From JBMNPT01 sp050943735 (GTDB taxonomy: Bacteria; Bacillota; Clostridia; Oscillospirales; RGIG577): DNA of 60,577 nucleotides. Positions 58,901 through 60,577 of this stretch are shown one piece after another. The notes below the pieces were generated by a model. That model was not told the DNA's origin, made no database searches, and was given only the letters and a program-made list of their open reading frames with translations. Every line of letters starts with the position of its first letter. The stretch's first letter is position 1. Made by a program: the position numbers and the translations under genes. The DNA lies in the NCBI GenBank assembly GCA_050943735.1, contig JBMNPT010000012.1, positions 1 to 60,577 on the forward strand, given 5' to 3'.

Positions 58901-60130
58901 GAAATCAAATAGAGTTTCGCCGTCAAACCAGCCGGCAAAGGTGTAGCCTTCCTTCACAGGATCGGTGGGCTTTTCTACTGTCTTGCCCTTGCGTACACGC
59001 ACAGAAGTGCTCTCTGTTCCATTGGTGAAGGTTACGCTGTAGTAGGTAGAACCGGAAGAGCTGCCAGAAGAACTGGAGCTGCCCTGAGAGTTGTCCACAA
59101 CAGCAGATTCACCGGCGGGAACCTTTTCATCGCCAGCCATGGTACCGGTGGCATCTTCGGAGGCAGTTACCTTGGTGCCGTCGGTTTCCACAACGGTGTT
59201 ATCACCATTGGCATCTACGCTGCGAACTTTACCATTGCCCTTGATGGTGACATCAGAAGCATTGGTGATGATTTCATCCACTTCACCGTAGCTGGGGACA
59301 GTGATGTCAGCGGAATCAGCAGTTTCGTTGACAGTGATTTGATCCGCTTTGCCTTCTACTGTCACCTTGGCGTCGGGAGCCATCACGATGATTTCTTTTA
59401 CATCGCCCTTGATGGTGACGTTTCCATACACTACAACGGTGTCAGCCTTGCCATTGATCACTGTGCCATCGGCGGCCACCAGTACAAACTGGCCCTCCTT
59501 GGCAGTGACGGTGGTGTTGGTCTTCTGCACATACAGGTCGATGGAGTTCATCAACAACTGCATCACGCTGGCACGATTGATGTTGGCCCGAGGCCACAGC
59601 TGGTTGTCACCAATGCCGTTGACCCATCCCTGATTGATGATGGCATTGGTCTGCTTTACAGCCCAGTCGGAAATTTGGTCACTGTCAGAGAAAGTGGTAT
59701 TCGCTTGGGCTTGAGGGGCCAACCCAAATATTCTTGCCAGAATGACGAATACTTCTTCTCTGGTGATGTTGCTGTCGGGAGACAGCGTGGTATCGCTGGT
59801 GCCAGAGAAAACACCCGCAGCCACACACTTTTCCATAGCGGGAACAAACCATTCGTTGCCCTTGATGTCAGTGTATTGACTGAGGTCTGCCTTTTCTTCC
59901 AAAGGCAGCAGGTTTGCCATGACTTGCGCGAATTCTCCACGGGTCATCAGGCCATCCGGATCAAAGGAACCGTCCACCCGGCCTCCAACCACATTGTACT
60001 GGCTCCAGTAGTTGATTGCAGTTTCTCCCCAGTGTCCGCTTACATCGTTGTACGATGCGGCAGAAACACTCATTTGCAGAGAGCCAAGAACCAATGTGAG
60101 TGATAAGACCCATGAAAGCAATTTTTTCAT
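55979..60130 (-). CDS. Large SLH / right-handed beta-helix surface protein
   Basis: The 1383-residue protein has a signal peptide (about 1-24) and three SLH modules (about 26-70, 85-135 and 145-195) for wall attachment. A beta-solenoid-like stretch rich in Val, Thr and Asp (about 205-330), a Ser/Gly linker and an InlB/Flg_new-type repeat (about 362-430, ending LTLTAKWVE) follow. Next is a long parallel beta-helix region (about 440-1200, pectate-lyase-like Asn and Gly turns such as ENVTIKNSAGNGITVNG). The carboxyl beta-sandwich begins near 1205. It is likely an adhesin, glycan-binding protein or polysaccharide lyase; no catalytic site can be assigned. AGGAGG precedes ATG 60130. Confidence 0.92.
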   Translation of the reverse strand: MKKLLSWVLSLTLVLGSLQMSVSAASYNDVSGHWGETAINYWSQYNVVGGRVDGSFDPDGLMTRGEFAQVMANLLPLEEKADLSQYTDIKGNEWFVPAMEKCVAAGVFSGTSDTTLSPDSNITREEVFVILARIFGLAPQAQANTTFSDSDQISDWAVKQTNAIINQGWVNGIGDNQLWPRANINRASVMQLLMNSIDLYVQKTNTTVTAKEGQFVLVAADGTVINGKADTVVVYGNVTIKGDVKEIIVMAPDAKVTVEGKADQITVNETADSADITVPSYGEVDEIITNASDVTIKGNGKVRSVDANGDNTVVETDGTKVTASEDATGTMAGDEKVPAGESAVVDNSQGSSSSSGSSSGSTYYSVTFTNGTESTSVRVRKGKTVEKPTDPVKEGYTFAGWFDGETLFDFTTPITGSLTLTAKWVENPEPEVPATVYIGDKGYTSLEAALTDLNAATQDVTITLLKDQALTQEMVFTNANDITITVDGGNNTISSNGISGDKLINVIGANVTLKNLTLDNAGTAKGLQVYNNNKSSAADNWVILENVTIKNSAGNGITVNGSKVKATNLTIEGSAWGQSIDVSQGVGVTTPSELILDKTDGLKDAFTIIEDNKTTASVTIGDAANCGARGVAMFEKKSGTFYTKYEYTATAKTNVDFVVPGIFGSAEANGNALSYILSVASAGARIQLDEGTYQAPQVNGTSAFALAHPVSLIGAGEDATTINGHIFINFNGGIGQSQYPDGSAYPITFSDFTLVDDKVDAEVGINTGSVNFTRENYDFTVKNVTFKDFLFGVQLASGYQNNTMAMENVHFESVWCAASMRDTNELTMNDCTFDSVTYQYQTWGGDTDKAGYYKVFNDPSTIDHGAVKPGVGDWESTEASYTNEAGQQVTGTFADAIANAQANSTVKLIRDVELTAPLSGFADGLTIDGAGKIITTTANYGINVPVDTTALTLTDLTLKKADKSGSAIKIPSSTDAMTLTLTDCNVEGFEFGIYRDIPKDTAANTTVNITGGMFKDNYQKAIYIEAMSNSTITGCQFINCGTRATGAASNMATAVDINLKYGDYENITIENCYFKGNGAGLGGALLIKARDDAPSYSTKPATLTGVSITGCTFVDNNRDIVFGEPMKNNQGPTGVTIDGQAVEPSTTTLPGVSTIGGAEVIDYRVPTGKAGVSFAGNTTGVVVDNPSNFEVELTPEKFEDVTDFFCADCVAKPGTDHATHTSFAEVKEDGSLEMEKAEDGRLPYFQLDNVDLANVTYTISYDLTVNFTGESDGVLSVNTGNTNYASDAHFVLKQGEGLYNFAGNTLISDDAAFRSSGTYTVTVTYTLDGGTPKTELTIAPKGNASLQQPITGKGGADKKGIYWCGYTYENVTATISNFTVSAK

Positions 60131-60203
60131 TGTCCAACCTCCTTTTGTGTTTGGATTTTCATGCCGTTTGTTGCCCCTAACATCAGGTGAGAAAATCCAA
60201 TTC

Positions 60204-60253
60204 CATACCTAGCGGTATGATTTTATTGTATAAAAACCAGAACAAAATTTCAA
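60204..60253 (-). promoter_or_regulatory. Promoter and leader palindrome of the large SLH gene
   Basis: On the minus strand TTGAAA (60253-60248) and TACAAT (60230-60225) with a 17-base spacer. CATACC-TAGC-GGTATG (60204-60219), a perfect inverted repeat, lies just beyond the -10 box, at the start of the transcript. The untranslated leader is about 90 bases. Confidence 0.75.
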
Positions 60254-60373
60254 TACATAATTTACCAAAAATCACAGATATTTCACATATTTGTGATAAA
60301 TGTGTGTAAAGTTGTTGCAGAGATAAAAAGAAGATGAGAAAAACGATGTTTATGCCATGCGGCCCAAAATTCG

Positions 60374-60402
60374 GCATAATCTTTTGATAGCGGTTCATAC
60401 TA
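60374..60402 (+). promoter_or_regulatory. spoVT: Sigma-G promoter of spoVT
   Basis: GCATA (60374-60378), a 17-base spacer and CATACTA (60396-60402) match the forespore sigma-G consensus (GHATR, 17-18 bases, CATNHTA) at every fixed position. spoVT is a sigma-G gene in Bacillus subtilis. An AAAGGAG site follows at 60423-60429. Confidence 0.85.
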
Positions 60403-60438
60403 AGGAACGAGAAAACAAGGACAAAGGAGTTTGGAAAT

Positions 60439-60477
60439 ATGAAAGCAACAGGCATCGTAAGACGCATTGACGATTAA
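60439..60477 (+). pseudogene. spoVT: spoVT, first 12 codons, interrupted
   Basis: ATG 60439 has a good AAAGGAG site and a sigma-G promoter, and the 12 codons read MKATGIVRRIDD, the exact start of SpoVT, the AbrB-type forespore transcription regulator. SpoVT should go on with LGRVVIPKEIRR; instead a TAA follows at once and the next 100 bases do not resemble spoVT. The gene is therefore split right after codon 12, most likely by an integrated mobile element extending past the window. The rest of spoVT may lie at the far end of that element. Confidence 0.85.
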
Positions 60478-60577
60478 GTTATAATAGGAGCAAGGTCAGA
60501 AAGCCTTGAAAACACTGGTGTTTCGCTGATTTTGTCCAACTTCTCGAACAAGGTGAAAGCAAGCTGTATGACTGCGG
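60474..60577 (-). CDS. Carboxyl end of an unidentified protein entering from the right edge
   Basis: On the minus strand an open frame enters at the right edge and stops at TAA 60476-60474, two bases from the spoVT break. The last 33 residues include LAFTLFEKLDKISETPVFS. I do not recognise the family. Its stop lying exactly at the junction fits an element gene that ends at the attachment site, but the short length makes it uncertain. Confidence 0.4.
   Translation of the reverse strand, partial: AVIQLAFTLFEKLDKISETPVFSRLSDLAPIIT

Larger units (their letters stand above)
60131..60438. other. Divergent intergenic region between the SLH gene and spoVT
   Basis: The 308 AT-rich bases contain the SLH-gene promoter and leader palindrome on the left side, a TCACA-n4-TGTGA inverted repeat (60282-60295) in the middle, and the sigma-G promoter and ribosome binding site of the spoVT fragment on the right. 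No coding frame is supported. Confidence 0.6.

Overview
The window is a 60.6 kb stretch of a mid-GC, endospore-forming Clostridia chromosome. The best guess is an Oscillospiraceae/Ruminococcaceae-type gut anaerobe. The evidence is sporulation genes (gpr, spoIIP, the start of spoVT), a V-type rather than F-type ATPase operon, AGGAGG-type ribosome binding sites, S-layer-homology (SLH) proteins, and many families typical of gut Clostridia (DUF3048, DUF4358, DUF1385, DUF1287, NSS and TRAP transporters). No rRNA, tRNA, CRISPR array or intact insertion sequence was seen.

Layout. 1-0.4 kb: amino-terminal stub of a large serine recombinase with a small upstream ORF. 0.7-11.9 kb: housekeeping and envelope genes (SGNH hydrolase, DUF4358 lipoprotein, asnA, LUD protein, TetR, lipid kinase, flavin reductase, DUF3048 lipoprotein, a frameshifted NSS transporter, ridA, an EamA exporter, a YbaK deacylase, and a GntR/RCK_C regulator resembling the c-di-AMP sensor BusR). 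12-20.6 kb: nine-gene V-ATPase operon in the order G-C-I-K-F-E-A-B-D. 20.8-27.2 kb: rpsT, a NiaX-like niacin transporter with a large operator, gpr-spoIIP, lrgAB and pncB. 27.3-31.4 kb: GntR/ABC/permease operon and a VanZ-like gene. 31.4-34.8 kb: an uncharacterised three-gene cassette with a 37-residue tandem repeat, then a phosphodiesterase and birA. 34.8-44.2 kb: DUF1287, HD phosphohydrolase, pyridoxal kinase, cinA and XRE; thiI with a cysteine desulfurase; DUF1385-prmC-AEC transporter.

44.4-54.3 kb is an accessory catabolic block. It holds a MtaA/UroD-like protein, a FadR-type GntR regulator in an operon with a TRAP transporter (dctPQM), a fused E1 alpha-beta thiamine-diphosphate dehydrogenase with no E2 or E3 nearby, and two xylose-isomerase-like TIM barrels. 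Two matching operators (ATTGGTAnTACCnAT) tie the UroD-like gene to the GntR-TRAP operon. Palindromic operators sit on the other three promoters. Together this looks like a transport and catabolism system for an unknown carboxylated or sugar-derived substrate.

54.4-60.1 kb holds two convergent SLH genes: an SLH-C39 peptidase-like protein and a 1383-residue SLH/beta-helix surface protein. At 60.37-60.48 kb there is an apparently perfect sigma-G promoter and the first 12 codons of spoVT. The reading frame is then cut by foreign sequence, which suggests a mobile element inserted in a forespore regulator gene.

All function calls come from reading the sequence and from family knowledge; no database search was run.
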